Positions 1-9,189 are shown, counted from the first letter of the stretch. The stretch: 64,000 bases of DNA from UBA3537 sp965657165 (GCA_965657165.1 CBFHNG010000001.1:1-64000), one strand, 5' to 3'. Numbers and translations are program-made. The notes: a model not told the origin generated them from the letters alone.

Positions 1-76
1 TGATTTTGGGACTTGCCTTAACCAAAATAGGACTCAATATTCATAACCTCCTCCACCTTTAACAAAAGAATTGCAT

Positions 77-84
77 TATATTTG
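77..84 (+). promoter_or_regulatory. Bacteroidota -7 promoter element
   Basis: TATATTTG matches the Bacteroidota sigma -7 consensus TAnnTTTG exactly and ends 19 bases before the ATG of the DUF4254 gene, giving a short leader. The -33 element is poor. Bases 1-70 show no gene I can support. Confidence 0.6.
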
Positions 85-103
85 CAGCATAAATAAAATA
101 ACT

Positions 104-712
104 ATGTTTTCCAATAAAGCCAATTCAATTTTTCAAGATGTTATCGCAACATATAAAATAAAGAATACTGTCGATCAACCTTTTGAAAATAAGTATGATA
201 AAAATGAAGATTTAATAGCCCATTTGCTCTATAGAAAATGTTGGATTGACACCGTACAGTGGGCATACGAAGACATTATTCGTGACCCTAAAATTGATCC
301 TGTAGCTGCTTTAAAATTGAAGCGTATGATTGATGCTTCAAATCAAGATCGTACCGATACTGTTGAATACATTGATAGTTATTTCTTGGACCTTCACAAA
401 AATGTACAACCAAAAAGCAATGCCAAAATCAATTCTGAAAGCCCCGCATGGGCCATAGATCGCCTTTCAATTTTAGCTTTAAAAATTTATCATATGCATT
501 TGGAAACCGTTCGTGGTGATGCAACTGACACCCACAAAGCAGCTTGTCAAAAGAAGTTAGACACATTGCTAGAACAAAGAGAAGACCTTTCAACAGCCAT
601 AGACGATCTTTTAAAAGATATTGCAAATGGCGATAAATACATGAAAGTGTACAAACAAATGAAAATGTACAACGACGACGAATTGAACCCTGTTCTAAGA
701 GGCGTTAAATAA
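104..712 (+). CDS. DUF4254 family protein
   Basis: A 202-residue soluble, mostly helical protein. I recognise the DUF4254 family from the N-terminal block with KCWIDTVQWAYEDIIRDP and the RIDxxNQDRTD-like stretch that follows. The family has no established biochemical role, but in Flavobacteria it commonly sits beside glycosyltransferases, and here the next gene is a GT9 enzyme 9 bases downstream. An open frame reaches a TTG at 71, but the ATG at 104 is preferred because the -7 promoter element at 77-84 lies inside that extension. A role in surface polysaccharide or LPS assembly is inference from context only. Confidence 0.8.
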   Translation: MFSNKANSIFQDVIATYKIKNTVDQPFENKYDKNEDLIAHLLYRKCWIDTVQWAYEDIIRDPKIDPVAALKLKRMIDASNQDRTDTVEYIDSYFLDLHKNVQPKSNAKINSESPAWAIDRLSILALKIYHMHLETVRGDATDTHKAACQKKLDTLLEQREDLSTAIDDLLKDIANGDKYMKVYKQMKMYNDDELNPVLRGVK

Positions 713-721
713 AACAGTTAT

Positions 722-1744
722 TTGCAAGGCACTGCAAAACACATACTCATCATTCGATTTTCGTCTCTAGGAGATGTTGCAATGATAGTGCCTGTTGTCG
801 CCGCATTTATAAAAGCTCATCCAAAACATAAAGTTTCTGTACTCACCAAAAAACAATTTGCTCCTCTTTTTTATCACCTGAGTAGTGTTGAGGTTATCCC
901 TGTTGATTTCAATATTGACTATAAAGGAGTTTTTGGACTCATACGCCTTTCAAAAAAAATTAAAACATTAAAAATAGATGCCATTGCAGATTTGCATCAT
1001 GTGTTGAGAACCAAAGTACTGCGCCTTTTACTCTCAACGAATAAGTGGAGTGTTTTAGACAAAGGACGTACAGAAAAAAAACAATTAATTTCTGGTACAA
1101 TTTTTAGACCATTACGTCCAATGGTCGAACGGTATGCCGATGTGATTCGTAAATTAGGATTTGACTTTTCTTTAGAACATCCTAGTTTTCCAAAAACCAA
1201 TCCACTTTCAAAAAATATAGAACCAATATTAAAAAATAGAGCTCAACCCTATATTGGAATTGCACCGTTTGCAGCATATGCCTCAAAAACATATCCATTT
1301 AAAAAAACAAAAAATTTAGTAAAAATTCTTTCTGAAAAAAGTGGAACTATAATTTTGTTTGGCGGTGGTCAAGAGGAGACTAAAAAGCTCAATGCGTTGG
1401 CCGAGACATATGAAAATGTGATTTCTATTGCTGGACAATTTTCACTCGAAGAAGAATTGCAATTGATGTCGCACCTAAAAGTTATGTTGGCTATGGATTC
1501 TGGAAATGCACATATGGCTGCCATGATGGGCATCAAAGTGCTAACATTGTGGGGAGTGACTCACCCCTACTCTGGTTTTAAGCCTTTTAATCAACCCATA
1601 GAAAACTGTTTGTTGGCAGATAAAGAACAATTTCCCAAAATCCCAACTTCAGTGTATGGAAATCATTTTCCGAATGGCTATGAAAAAGCAATTGCATCAA
1701 TTTCAGAAGAGGCTATTGTAGAAGCGGTTCAAAAAGCGCTTTAA
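722..1744 (+). CDS. Glycosyltransferase family 9 (heptosyltransferase-like)
   Basis: 340 residues with the GT9 hallmarks: an N-terminal ILIIRFSSLGD block for the first Rossmann fold, a central FGGGQEE turn, and the C-terminal acceptor/donor region with MDSGNAHMAA and TLWGVTHP. GT9 enzymes transfer heptose or a related sugar from a nucleotide donor onto LPS core at the inner face of the inner membrane. The start is a TTG at 722; the next ATG would remove the conserved RFSSLGD block. It follows the DUF4254 gene in an apparent operon, and its stop shares the TTAA at 1741-1744 with the convergent reductase gene. The sugar is unknown. Confidence 0.85.
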   Translation: MQGTAKHILIIRFSSLGDVAMIVPVVAAFIKAHPKHKVSVLTKKQFAPLFYHLSSVEVIPVDFNIDYKGVFGLIRLSKKIKTLKIDAIADLHHVLRTKVLRLLLSTNKWSVLDKGRTEKKQLISGTIFRPLRPMVERYADVIRKLGFDFSLEHPSFPKTNPLSKNIEPILKNRAQPYIGIAPFAAYASKTYPFKKTKNLVKILSEKSGTIILFGGGQEETKKLNALAETYENVISIAGQFSLEEELQLMSHLKVMLAMDSGNAHMAAMMGIKVLTLWGVTHPYSGFKPFNQPIENCLLADKEQFPKIPTSVYGNHFPNGYEKAIASISEEAIVEAVQKAL

Positions 1745-2808
1745 ATATCATCAAAATCGACAAAAATTTTAGAGGATGTTGGCACCGCCTGACAGCTTAG
1801 CACCAATCCTTCCGCCACTTCACTATCTGTGAGTACACTATTTTGACGCATTTCTGCAGACCCTTCAGTTATTCTACAAATACAGCTACTACAGACACCA
1901 CCCTGGCAGGAGTATGGGACATCTAAATTTTGCTTTAATGCCGCTTCCAAAATAGTGTGATCGGGGTTCATAACGAATACCTCAGTTTCATCATCTACCA
2001 AAATGGTAGTTTCAACGTGACCATTATTAGAACTAATTTTCTCATCATTTGCATCATTTGATGGTGTGGATGCCGCTGTAAAAAGTTCAAACAATATTTT
2101 ACTTTCGGCAACGTCATTCTCAATGAGAACCTCTTTAACAGTTTGAATCATTGCCTCTGGACCACATAAATAGAAGGCAGAAGATGTTTCTATATCAATT
2201 AGATTTTTTAGAACATAGTTTGTATTTCCTTTATCAATTCTACCAAAAAGGGCATCATCACTTTGCGTTTGACTGTATACATGTTGAAGTACTAGTCTTT
2301 TGGAGTATTGCGCTTTAAGTTCTGATAGGGTTTGAAAGAAAATAGTGTCTTGCGGTGTTTTATTTCCATATAAAAGAACAAATTTTTGGGTATCACTAGA
2401 CTCTAAAACAGTTTTAAGAATGCTCATTATGGGGGTTATTCCACTACCAGCAGCAAAAGCAACTACAGTGTTTTGATCTTCTGAGTTTGGAATAAACGTA
2501 AAGCGACCATTTGGGGGAGCAACTTCTAAAACATCTCCTGCTTTTAGGTCTTGGTTTGCAAAAGATGAAAACAAACCTTTTTCAATTTCTTTAATTGTGA
2601 CTGTCAAATCACCACTAGAAGGACTTGCACTTATAGAATAATCACGGCGCACTTCTTGGCCGTCAATTTTTGTTTTGAGCGTAAGGTATTGTCCTGCTGA
2701 AAAACTAAAAGTGGATCTTATATTTTCAGGGACATCAAAACTAATGCTTACAGCTTTTGAAGTTTCGCGATGTATTGCTTTTATGGTAAGAGAATAAAAA
2801 ATTGCCAT
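1741..2808 (-). CDS. Ferredoxin reductase-type oxidoreductase, PaaE-like (FAD, NAD(P), 2Fe-2S)
   Basis: 355 residues in the order FAD domain, NAD(P) domain, 2Fe-2S ferredoxin domain. Visible motifs are RDYS (55-58) for flavin binding, GSGITP (121-126) and CGPE (215-218) for the nicotinamide domain, and plant-type ferredoxin cysteines C301, C306, C309 and C339. This is the architecture of PaaE, the phenylacetyl-CoA epoxidase reductase, and of related oxygenase reductases that pass electrons from NAD(P)H to a partner. No paa or other oxygenase gene is nearby, so the partner is unknown. The gene is single and convergent with the GT9 gene. Confidence 0.85.
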   Translation of the reverse strand: MAIFYSLTIKAIHRETSKAVSISFDVPENIRSTFSFSAGQYLTLKTKIDGQEVRRDYSISASPSSGDLTVTIKEIEKGLFSSFANQDLKAGDVLEVAPPNGRFTFIPNSEDQNTVVAFAAGSGITPIMSILKTVLESSDTQKFVLLYGNKTPQDTIFFQTLSELKAQYSKRLVLQHVYSQTQSDDALFGRIDKGNTNYVLKNLIDIETSSAFYLCGPEAMIQTVKEVLIENDVAESKILFELFTAASTPSNDANDEKISSNNGHVETTILVDDETEVFVMNPDHTILEAALKQNLDVPYSCQGGVCSSCICRITEGSAEMRQNSVLTDSEVAEGLVLSCQAVPTSSKIFVDFDDI

Positions 2809-3024
2809 TTACTAATTTTAAAAGACAAAAGTACTAAAGTTTAGAACGGATATTTTGTTAACATACCGCCAAAATTTATATTTTTATTTAGATTATATTT
2901 AATGAAAAATTACTAAAACCAGATAAAAAATTAGTTTTGTTCAAAAAGATGAGTATTTTTACAAACTTTGTATACAATTTATAGAGTATTTTAAGTTATA
3001 AATAAACAAAAAAACGTCCCACAA

Positions 3025-5541
3025 TTGAGATGCACATTTAAACATATCCTGAGTTTTATAATCCTTATTTCGATTTTTTCTAGTTGTTCCCGCAAAAAAG
3101 ATAAATTTCTCAACCGTAATTGGCATTCTTTAAATACAAGATATAATGTGTTGTATAATGGAAATTTAGCGCTTGAAGCTGGTCTAAAAGAAATAGAAGA
3201 ATCGTACAAGGATAATTATTGGGAGATTTTACCCCTTGAACGTCTTAGCATTTCTGATGAATTTTCTACAGATAGAGAAAAACAAAATCCAAATTTTGAT
3301 CGTGCAGAAGAAAAAGCGGTCAAGGCTGTTCAAACCCACGGGATGAACATTAAAGGAAAAGAAAAAAATCCACAGATTGATGAGGCCTACATCCTCTTAG
3401 GTCAGACACGTTATTTTAGTGGGCGTTTTATCCCAGCCCTCGAAGCTTTTAATTATATTTTATTTAAATACCCTGCAAGCGATAATGTAAATTTAGCCAA
3501 AATTTGGCGTGCCAAAACAAACTTGCGTTTGCAAAATGAGGCGATTGCTATTGAAAATTTAAAAGATATAATTGGAAAAAACGACTTATCTAAAAACAAC
3601 CAGGCAGAAGCGCAATCTACTTTAGCGCAAGCATACATAAATACAAACCAATTGGACTCTGCTCTTGTTCACTTAAAAAATGCATATACAGTTACCAAAA
3701 ACAAATTTTTTAAAGGGCGATTGTATTTTATTGAAGGACAACTTTATAATCAAATGGGTAAAAAAGACAGTGCCAACATGGCTTTCCAACAGGTGATTAA
3801 ACTCAATCGAAATGTGCCTATGGCCTATAGAGTTAATGCTTTTTTAGAACAAATACATAATTTTGATTATAACAATGGAGACCTTGAGACTCTAAGTGAA
3901 TTATTGTCAGACCTTGAAGAAAACAGAGAACACAGGCCGTATTTGGACCGTATTCACCATACGATTGCAAAACACCACTTGAAACTAAATTCTGACTCCC
4001 TTGCCATTACTTATTTCAATAACTCTTTAAGAACAAATTCTGAAGACTACTATCTGAATGCTTTGAATTATCACAGCATTGCGGATCTTTATTTTGATAA
4101 ATCTCAATATTCTGCGGCTGGGATTTACTATGACAGTACGCTTTTGAATTATAAACCAAATTCTAAGCCTCATAGAGCAGTAAAAAAGCGACTAGACAAT
4201 CTTCAAGATGTTATTTACTACGAATCCATTGCACAAACTAATGATAGTGTTTTGAATCTTGTGGCAATGACAAAGGATGAGCAAGAACAATATTTCAATC
4301 AACTGATACAAAAAATAAAAGCAGAACAAGAGAAAAAATTGGCACAACAGCAAAAATTTGTCAACTCAACACCTGGGTTTTCAACTGATAAAGCCAAAAA
4401 AGCGGGGACGTTTTATTTTTATGAAACAACAACGGTTGCTTATGGCAAAAGTGAATTTGTAAATATTTGGGGGAATCGTCCATTGGAAGATAATTGGCGA
4501 TGGTCTAAAAAAACATTAGCTAATGTTGTTCAAAACGGAGCAACAGCAGAAGCGACTAAGGAAAATACAGCCAGCACTCTTACGGCAGCGTATTACATCA
4601 ATCAAATTCCAAAAGAGCCCAGTAAAATTGATAGCATAGCCAAGGACAGAAATTTTGCGTATTATCAATTAGGATTGATTTATAAAAATAAATTTAAAGA
4701 CTATAAACGATCAAAGGAAAAATTAGAAGCCCTTTTGCGTCAAAATCCAGAAGAACGACTGGTATTGCCTGCTAAATATAATCTCTATAAAGTTTATACT
4801 TTACTTTCAAACGAGTCATTAGCAACATCAATGAAAACAAGTATCATTCAAGACTATCCGACGTCTAGATATGCTCAAATACTAAAAAATCCAGCGGCAG
4901 TTTTGGAAAATGATATTCAAGGACCTGAAGCAAAATACAAAGCCCTTTTTGAGAAGTTTGAAGCGAGCAAATACCAAGAGGTCATTGATTTATGTGAAGA
5001 TGAAATCCTTCGATTTGAAGGGGATGAAATTGTACCAAAACTCGAATTACTGAAAGCAAGTGCAAAGGGACGTCTATATGGCTTTAAAGACTACAAGGAG
5101 GGTCTAAATTATATTGCATTAAATTATCCAAATAGCCCCGAAGGAAAACAAACACAAGATATTATAGATAATATTTTATCAAGTTTAGAGAATGATTCTT
5201 TTGAAGAGTTTTCTACAGGAAATCATTTCAAAACAATTTTTAGGTTTAACAATAGCGAAAAAGAGTTTATAAACAACTTTAAAGAAGAATTAACAAACTT
5301 GGTTGAGAAGGAAGATGTTCTTCAACTGAGTGTCTCTGAGGATATATATAATATAAATACTACATTTGTAGTTGTTCATGGACTAAAGAGTATAAATGGA
5401 GCTAAAGGCCTTACAGCTTTAATTGATGAACAAGACAACGAAATTTTTAAAAGACCGTTTTTTGCAATTTCATCAGAAAACTATAAAATCCTTCAAATCC
5501 ACAAAAACTTAGAACGTTATTTAGAAGATTATAAAAATTAA
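3025..5541 (+). CDS. sprE: SprE/PorW-type gliding motility and type IX secretion lipoprotein
   Basis: 838 residues beginning with a lipoprotein signal: a hydrophobic run then FSSC with the acceptor cysteine at 21. The rest is TPR-like helical repeats, with tandem repeats around 110-260, 310-400 and 540-720. The N-terminal block after the cysteine (NRNWHSLNTRYNVLYNGN) and the overall length fit SprE/PorW, needed in Flavobacterium and Porphyromonas for type IX secretion and, in gliders, motility. The start is a TTG at 3025; the frame closes upstream at 2992 and no ATG precedes the signal peptide. It is followed 11 bases later by a bactofilin gene. Confidence is good for the family and moderate for the symbol. 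Confidence 0.8.
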   Translation: MRCTFKHILSFIILISIFSSCSRKKDKFLNRNWHSLNTRYNVLYNGNLALEAGLKEIEESYKDNYWEILPLERLSISDEFSTDREKQNPNFDRAEEKAVKAVQTHGMNIKGKEKNPQIDEAYILLGQTRYFSGRFIPALEAFNYILFKYPASDNVNLAKIWRAKTNLRLQNEAIAIENLKDIIGKNDLSKNNQAEAQSTLAQAYINTNQLDSALVHLKNAYTVTKNKFFKGRLYFIEGQLYNQMGKKDSANMAFQQVIKLNRNVPMAYRVNAFLEQIHNFDYNNGDLETLSELLSDLEENREHRPYLDRIHHTIAKHHLKLNSDSLAITYFNNSLRTNSEDYYLNALNYHSIADLYFDKSQYSAAGIYYDSTLLNYKPNSKPHRAVKKRLDNLQDVIYYESIAQTNDSVLNLVAMTKDEQEQYFNQLIQKIKAEQEKKLAQQQKFVNSTPGFSTDKAKKAGTFYFYETTTVAYGKSEFVNIWGNRPLEDNWRWSKKTLANVVQNGATAEATKENTASTLTAAYYINQIPKEPSKIDSIAKDRNFAYYQLGLIYKNKFKDYKRSKEKLEALLRQNPEERLVLPAKYNLYKVYTLLSNESLATSMKTSIIQDYPTSRYAQILKNPAAVLENDIQGPEAKYKALFEKFEASKYQEVIDLCEDEILRFEGDEIVPKLELLKASAKGRLYGFKDYKEGLNYIALNYPNSPEGKQTQDIIDNILSSLENDSFEEFSTGNHFKTIFRFNNSEKEFINNFKEELTNLVEKEDVLQLSVSEDIYNINTTFVVVHGLKSINGAKGLTALIDEQDNEIFKRPFFAISSENYKILQIHKNLERYLEDYKN

Positions 5542-5552
5542 AATATAGGATT

Positions 5553-5981
5553 ATGTTTACAGATACTAAAAAACCCAGATCTCAACAAGGCCTATTATCG
5601 CAGCAAAATACAATTGCACAAGGGACTACTTTTGAGGGAGACCTTAAGAGTGAAGGCGACTTTAGAATTGAAGGCACTATAATAGGAACACTGACTACAA
5701 AAGGTAAAGTAGTCATTGGGAGCACAGGAAAAATTAACGGAAGTCTGTCCTGTAACAACGCCGATATTGAAGGTGTTTTTAAGGGCGAATTAGTTGTTTC
5801 TGAAACACTAAGCCTGCGCAATACTGCTCGTGTTCAAGGCGAGGTTCAAACAGGAAAACTTGCCGTAGAACCTGGTGCATCTTTCAATGCAAATTGTCAA
5901 ATGAAAGACTCTGTAAAAGAGCTAAAAACACAACCCAAACCAACAATTGAAACAGAAGCCAAATCAGGACAATCCGCTTAA
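5553..5981 (+). CDS. Bactofilin (polymer-forming cytoskeletal protein)
   Basis: 142 residues. After a short polar N-terminus, residues about 22-110 form the bactofilin right-handed beta-helix: repeated short hydrophobic strands with glycine turns (EGDLKSEGDFRIEGTIIG, then KGKVVIGSTGKINGSL). The C-terminal 30 residues are polar and lack repeats. Bactofilins polymerise without nucleotide and act as scaffolds for cell-wall enzymes or polar complexes at the inner membrane. It lies 11 bases after sprE and overlaps the 5' end of the AtpZ-like gene by 35 bases, so it links the SprE and ATP synthase regions transcriptionally. Confidence 0.9.
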   Translation: MFTDTKKPRSQQGLLSQQNTIAQGTTFEGDLKSEGDFRIEGTIIGTLTTKGKVVIGSTGKINGSLSCNNADIEGVFKGELVVSETLSLRNTARVQGEVQTGKLAVEPGASFNANCQMKDSVKELKTQPKPTIETEAKSGQSA

Positions 5982-6174
5982 AAATCTTGCCGCACTTTCT
6001 GGACTTGGAATTCAAATGGGAATATTTGTTTTTGTTTTTGTCCGTTTTGGTAAATGGCTTGATGCTCATTTTGGTCATTCAAAAAAAATATTTGTAGCTC
6101 TAGGTGCAATTCTTGGAGTTGCAGTTGGGCTATATGTTGTCTTGAAGCAGCTCAAAAAAATCCAAAGAAAGTGA
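5947..6174 (+). CDS. atpZ: AtpZ-like F0F1-ATPase accessory membrane protein
   Basis: 75 residues with two transmembrane helices separated by a short loop (GIQMGIFVFVFVRFGKWLD then IFVALGAILGVAVGLYVVL) and a basic C-terminus. The glycine-rich first helix followed by GKWLD is typical of the AtpZ/AtpI group encoded just upstream of F0 genes, which has been linked to Mg2+/Ca2+ transport and c-ring assembly. The start is a TTG at 5947 that overlaps the bactofilin gene; no ATG start is available before the first helix. It overlaps the next gene by 4 bases. Confidence 0.75.
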   Translation: MKQKPNQDNPLKNLAALSGLGIQMGIFVFVFVRFGKWLDAHFGHSKKIFVALGAILGVAVGLYVVLKQLKKIQRK

Positions 6175-6554
6175 ACACAATTACAAAATTTTTTTCTCAA
6201 CGCATCTTCATTTTTTTAAGCATCGTATTTGTAATTCATATTTTTCTAAATACGTTTTTGAATTTACCTAAGTTTCAACATCTAATTATAGAGGCCTATG
6301 TAATCAATGCTGTGTTAGCTATAGGGATTTTTTGGGGATTAACAGCCTTAAAAGAAAAATATAATAACCAGATTGGCTTTTTGTTTTTGACAAGTAGTTT
6401 TATTAAATTTCTTGTGTTTTTTATGGTGTTTTATGGACCCTATAAAGCAGATGATCAAATAATTTTTTCTGAATTTCTTTCATTTTTTATTCCTTACACC
6501 ATTTGTCTTGTTTTAGAAACATACTACCTCAGTAAACAACTCAACAAAATGTAG
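6171..6554 (+). CDS. Four-helix membrane protein in the AtpI position
   Basis: 127 residues with four predicted transmembrane segments at about 8-30, 38-60, 67-90 and 98-120. It starts with GTG in the GTGA overlap with the AtpZ-like gene and ends 120 bases before the ATG of atpB. It does not show clear AtpI sequence motifs that I can name, but size, helix count and position match AtpI (UncI), which helps assemble the c-ring in other bacteria. I treat it as a lineage-specific analogue or divergent homologue; the function is inferred from context only. Confidence 0.65.
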   Translation: MNTITKFFSQRIFIFLSIVFVIHIFLNTFLNLPKFQHLIIEAYVINAVLAIGIFWGLTALKEKYNNQIGFLFLTSSFIKFLVFFMVFYGPYKADDQIIFSEFLSFFIPYTICLVLETYYLSKQLNKM

Positions 6555-6613
6555 ATTTTGTATCGTTTTTTCGAACAGTTTTTTGAACTTAAAATAAAGT
6601 CCTTAAAATTGTT

Positions 6614-6642
6614 TTTGTTTTTGATAGAAAACCATAACTTTG
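6614..6642 (+). promoter_or_regulatory. Promoter of the atpBEFHAG operon
   Basis: A Bacteroidota-type promoter: TTTG (-33) at 6614-6617, a 17-base spacer, then TAACTTTG (-7 consensus TAnnTTTG) at 6635-6642. It lies 32 bases upstream of the atpB ATG. An in-frame extension of atpB begins further upstream at 6558 but would run through this promoter, which supports the ATG at 6675. Confidence 0.75.
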
Positions 6643-6674
6643 CACCGATTTTATACAACGATAAAAATCTGCTA

Positions 6675-7781
6675 ATGCGAAGCAAATTAACTTTGAAAGC
6701 GATTACACTGATTTTCTTTTTTGTGCCATTTTTTGTGATGGCTGGAGGAGATGCCCCAAAAACAGACAAAAAAGCTGAAATAAAAGCATACATCCAGCAC
6801 CACCTTCAAGATTCATATGACTTTAGTTTATTTTCGTACACCACAGATGATGGCGAGCACAAATACATAGGCGCACCTCTTCCTGTAATTTTATGGGACG
6901 AGGGTTTAAAAGTTTTTGCTTCATCCAAGTTTCATCATGGAGAAACCCTAGCAGAGGTTGATGGGAATTATTACAAACTCTACCACAACAAAATTTATAA
7001 AACAGATGCTGAGGGAACCATAAATTATGATGAACATAATCACCCCACAAATGTAAAACCATTAGATTTTTCCATCACAAAAAGTGTTGTAATGATATTG
7101 ATTACAGCTCTGCTTATGTTTTTTCTTTTTAGAGGATTAGGAAAATCCTATGGAGAAAATAATGGAGTAGCCAAAGGGCTTGGCCGATTTTTTGAGCCTA
7201 TTGTACTGTACATTAGAGACGATATTGCCATTCCAAATATTGGAGAAAAAAAGTACATGCGCTACATGCCATTTTTACTCACCGTATTTTTCTTTATATG
7301 GTTTTTAAATATTTTTGGCCTCACGCCACTTGGTGTCAATGTCACAGGCAATATTGCAGTCACTTTTGCATTGGCATTATTAACGTTTTTAATCACAAAT
7401 TTTACAGGGACAAAAGACTATTGGAAACATATCTTTGATCCACTAGGAGACTCTATGCCTTGGTATGGAAAGATTCTTTTGTACATCATATTAATCCCTA
7501 TTGAAGTACTAGGGATATTCATTAAGCCCTTCTCATTATTAATCCGTCTGTATGCCAATATGCAAGCAGGGCATATTGTATTGATGAGTTTGATTGGTCT
7601 AATGTTTTTATTTAAAAGTTGGTTGGGAAGTCCATTATCCTTTGGATTGGCCTTTGCCATCTCACTAATTGAAGTATTGGTAGCATTGTTACAAGCATAT
7701 ATTTTTACAATGTTATCGGCTTTATATTTTGGTTTTGCTTCTGAGGAGCACGAGCATCATGATGAAGCACACGCTCATTAG
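6675..7781 (+). CDS. atpB: ATP synthase F0 subunit a
   Basis: 368 residues. An N-terminal signal-like helix (LTLKAITLIFFFVPFFVMAGG) and a hydrophilic periplasmic segment of about 110 residues precede the membrane domain; this extension is usual in Bacteroidota. The conserved helix with the essential arginine is seen in LLIRLYANMQAGH, followed by the final helix LIEVLVALLQAYIF. Subunit a forms the proton half-channels facing the c-ring in the inner membrane. The C-terminus is histidine-rich (EEHEHHDEAHAH). The gene heads the operon from the promoter at 6614-6642. Confidence 0.95.
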   Translation: MRSKLTLKAITLIFFFVPFFVMAGGDAPKTDKKAEIKAYIQHHLQDSYDFSLFSYTTDDGEHKYIGAPLPVILWDEGLKVFASSKFHHGETLAEVDGNYYKLYHNKIYKTDAEGTINYDEHNHPTNVKPLDFSITKSVVMILITALLMFFLFRGLGKSYGENNGVAKGLGRFFEPIVLYIRDDIAIPNIGEKKYMRYMPFLLTVFFFIWFLNIFGLTPLGVNVTGNIAVTFALALLTFLITNFTGTKDYWKHIFDPLGDSMPWYGKILLYIILIPIEVLGIFIKPFSLLIRLYANMQAGHIVLMSLIGLMFLFKSWLGSPLSFGLAFAISLIEVLVALLQAYIFTMLSALYFGFASEEHEHHDEAHAH

Positions 7782-7829
7782 TAATTTTGAGCAATAAAAA
7801 TTGAATGTTTAATTTTTAAATACATATAT

Positions 7830-8021
7830 ATGGAAATTCCAGTAATGGTAGGTGCAGGTTTAGTTGTCATCGGAGTAGGTTTAGGTATTGGTAAAATCGG
7901 TGGTTCCGCAATGGAAGCTATCGCTCGTCAACCAGAAGCTTACGGAAAGATTCAAACAGCTATGCTTATTGCAGCAGCCTTGATTGAAGGTATTGGATTT
8001 GCAGCATTATTTGCAGTATAA
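7830..8021 (+). CDS. atpE: ATP synthase F0 subunit c
   Basis: 63 residues forming two glycine/alanine-rich helices joined by the polar loop with ARQPE. The ion-binding carboxylate is the glutamate in LIEGIGF of helix 2. The Glu-Ser-Thr sodium ligand pattern is absent (EGIG here), so proton coupling is the better reading. Subunit c is needed in many copies per complex; the hairpin immediately after this gene (8037-8070) may help set the excess over downstream subunits. Confidence 0.95.
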   Translation: MEIPVMVGAGLVVIGVGLGIGKIGGSAMEAIARQPEAYGKIQTAMLIAAALIEGIGFAALFAV

Positions 8022-8036
8022 TCTTAATCCAAAAAA

Positions 8037-8070
8037 ACAATCTTGCAACGGTTGGTTGCAAGGTTGTTTT
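8037..8070 (+). terminator. Strong intrinsic hairpin with U-tract between atpE and atpF
   Basis: Bases 8037-8049 pair with 8055-8067 to give a 13-bp stem (one G-U) with a 5-base loop, followed by TTTT at 8067-8070. It has the form of an intrinsic terminator inside the operon, 16 bases after the atpE stop and 36 bases before the atpF start. It could act as a partial terminator or as a 3' stabiliser of atpBE mRNA; the sequence does not decide which. Confidence 0.7.
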
Positions 8071-8105
8071 AATTAAACTAAAAACATCATCATAATAAAA
8101 TTATT

Positions 8106-8606
8106 ATGGAAAAATTATTAGAAGAATTCTCACTTGGACTGTTTGTTTGGCAAACATTACTTTTTCTTGGGCTATTATTGCTATTAAAAAAATATGCATG
8201 GGGGCCAATTCTTAATGCTGTAAATGAGCGAGAAGAAGGCATCAAAAATGCACTTAGTGCTGCAGATGATGCAAAAAAGGAAATGGAAAATCTTCAAGCC
8301 GATAATCAAAAGCTCTTAAAAGAAGCACGTGCGGAGCGCGAAACCATGCTTAAAGAAGCGCGCGAACTCAAAAATAAAATGATTGACGACGCTAAAGTAG
8401 AAGCCAAAGAAGAAGCCAACAAGTTGGTCGCACAAGCCCAAGCCGCTATCGAAACCGAGAAAAAAGCAGCTATTGCAGATTTAAAAGCACAAGTTGCCGA
8501 CCTCTCTATTTCTATTGCAGAAAAAGTATTGGGGGAAGAATTATCAAATAAAGGAAAGCAAGAAAAATTAGTTGAGTCGATGTTAGATGATGCTAGTTTA
8601 AATTAA
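8106..8606 (+). CDS. atpF: ATP synthase F0 subunit b
   Basis: 166 residues: one N-terminal transmembrane helix (about 10-28, FVWQTLLFLGLLLLLKKYAW) then a long charged, alanine-rich coiled coil, as expected for the peripheral stalk that holds F1 against rotation. The helix-proximal PILNAVNEREEGIKNAL block is typical of bacterial b subunits. It follows the atpE hairpin and is 5 bases from atpH. Confidence 0.95.
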   Translation: MEKLLEEFSLGLFVWQTLLFLGLLLLLKKYAWGPILNAVNEREEGIKNALSAADDAKKEMENLQADNQKLLKEARAERETMLKEARELKNKMIDDAKVEAKEEANKLVAQAQAAIETEKKAAIADLKAQVADLSISIAEKVLGEELSNKGKQEKLVESMLDDASLN

Positions 8607-8611
8607 AATAT

Positions 8612-9148
8612 ATGTCAGGGACAAGAGCAGCCATTCGATATGCTAAGGCCATCTTAAGTGTGGCCGAGGACAACAATACATCAGCGAAAATTCATAAAGA
8701 AATGAATCACATCGCTAATGCTATTGCTTCAAATCCTGAGCTGAACGAAGTACTAAAATCACCAGTTGTAAAGCTTTCAGAAAAAACAGCTATTTTGGAA
8801 CATGTTTTTTCAACGTCTGGAACAGAAGTAAAGTCTTTGTTCACCACCTTAGCACAAAACAAGCGTGTTGATTTATTAGAACAAATTGCATTTCAATATA
8901 AGCGTTTATATGATGAGCTTAACAATAAAGAACAAGCCACGGTAACCACCGCAGTACCAATGACTGAAGCTTTAGAAAAAAAGGTAATGGCAAAGTTAAA
9001 AGCTTTATCTAGTAAAGAAGTAACCTTGACCAAAATTGTAGATGAAACTATCCTTGGTGGGTTCATCTTACGTGTTGGAGACCAGCAGTACAATGCAAGT
9101 GTTTCTAACCAATTGAATGAAATTAAAAGTAAATTTATAACAAATTAA
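8612..9148 (+). CDS. atpH: ATP synthase F1 subunit delta
   Basis: 178 residues, the normal size for the OSCP/delta family. The N-terminal helical bundle begins RAAIRYAKAILSVAED and the C-terminal conserved block is ILGGFILRVGDQQYNASVSNQL. Delta joins the top of the alpha3beta3 head to subunit b. Starts with ATG five bases after atpF. Confidence 0.95.
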   Translation: MSGTRAAIRYAKAILSVAEDNNTSAKIHKEMNHIANAIASNPELNEVLKSPVVKLSEKTAILEHVFSTSGTEVKSLFTTLAQNKRVDLLEQIAFQYKRLYDELNNKEQATVTTAVPMTEALEKKVMAKLKALSSKEVTLTKIVDETILGGFILRVGDQQYNASVSNQLNEIKSKFITN

Positions 9149-9189
9149 AAAGAACTCATTTTGAGTTCAATGAGTTAAAATAGATTAAA

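Noticed and set aside
1..70. Divergent or ending gene at the left edge
   Set aside because: A plus frame (ending at 62) and a minus TTG frame are both open, but the stretch is too short to support either.
6558..6674. N-terminal extension of atpB from a TTG at 6558
   Set aside because: It contains the promoter TTTG-17-TAACTTTG and precedes a clear signal-like helix that starts with ATG at 6675.
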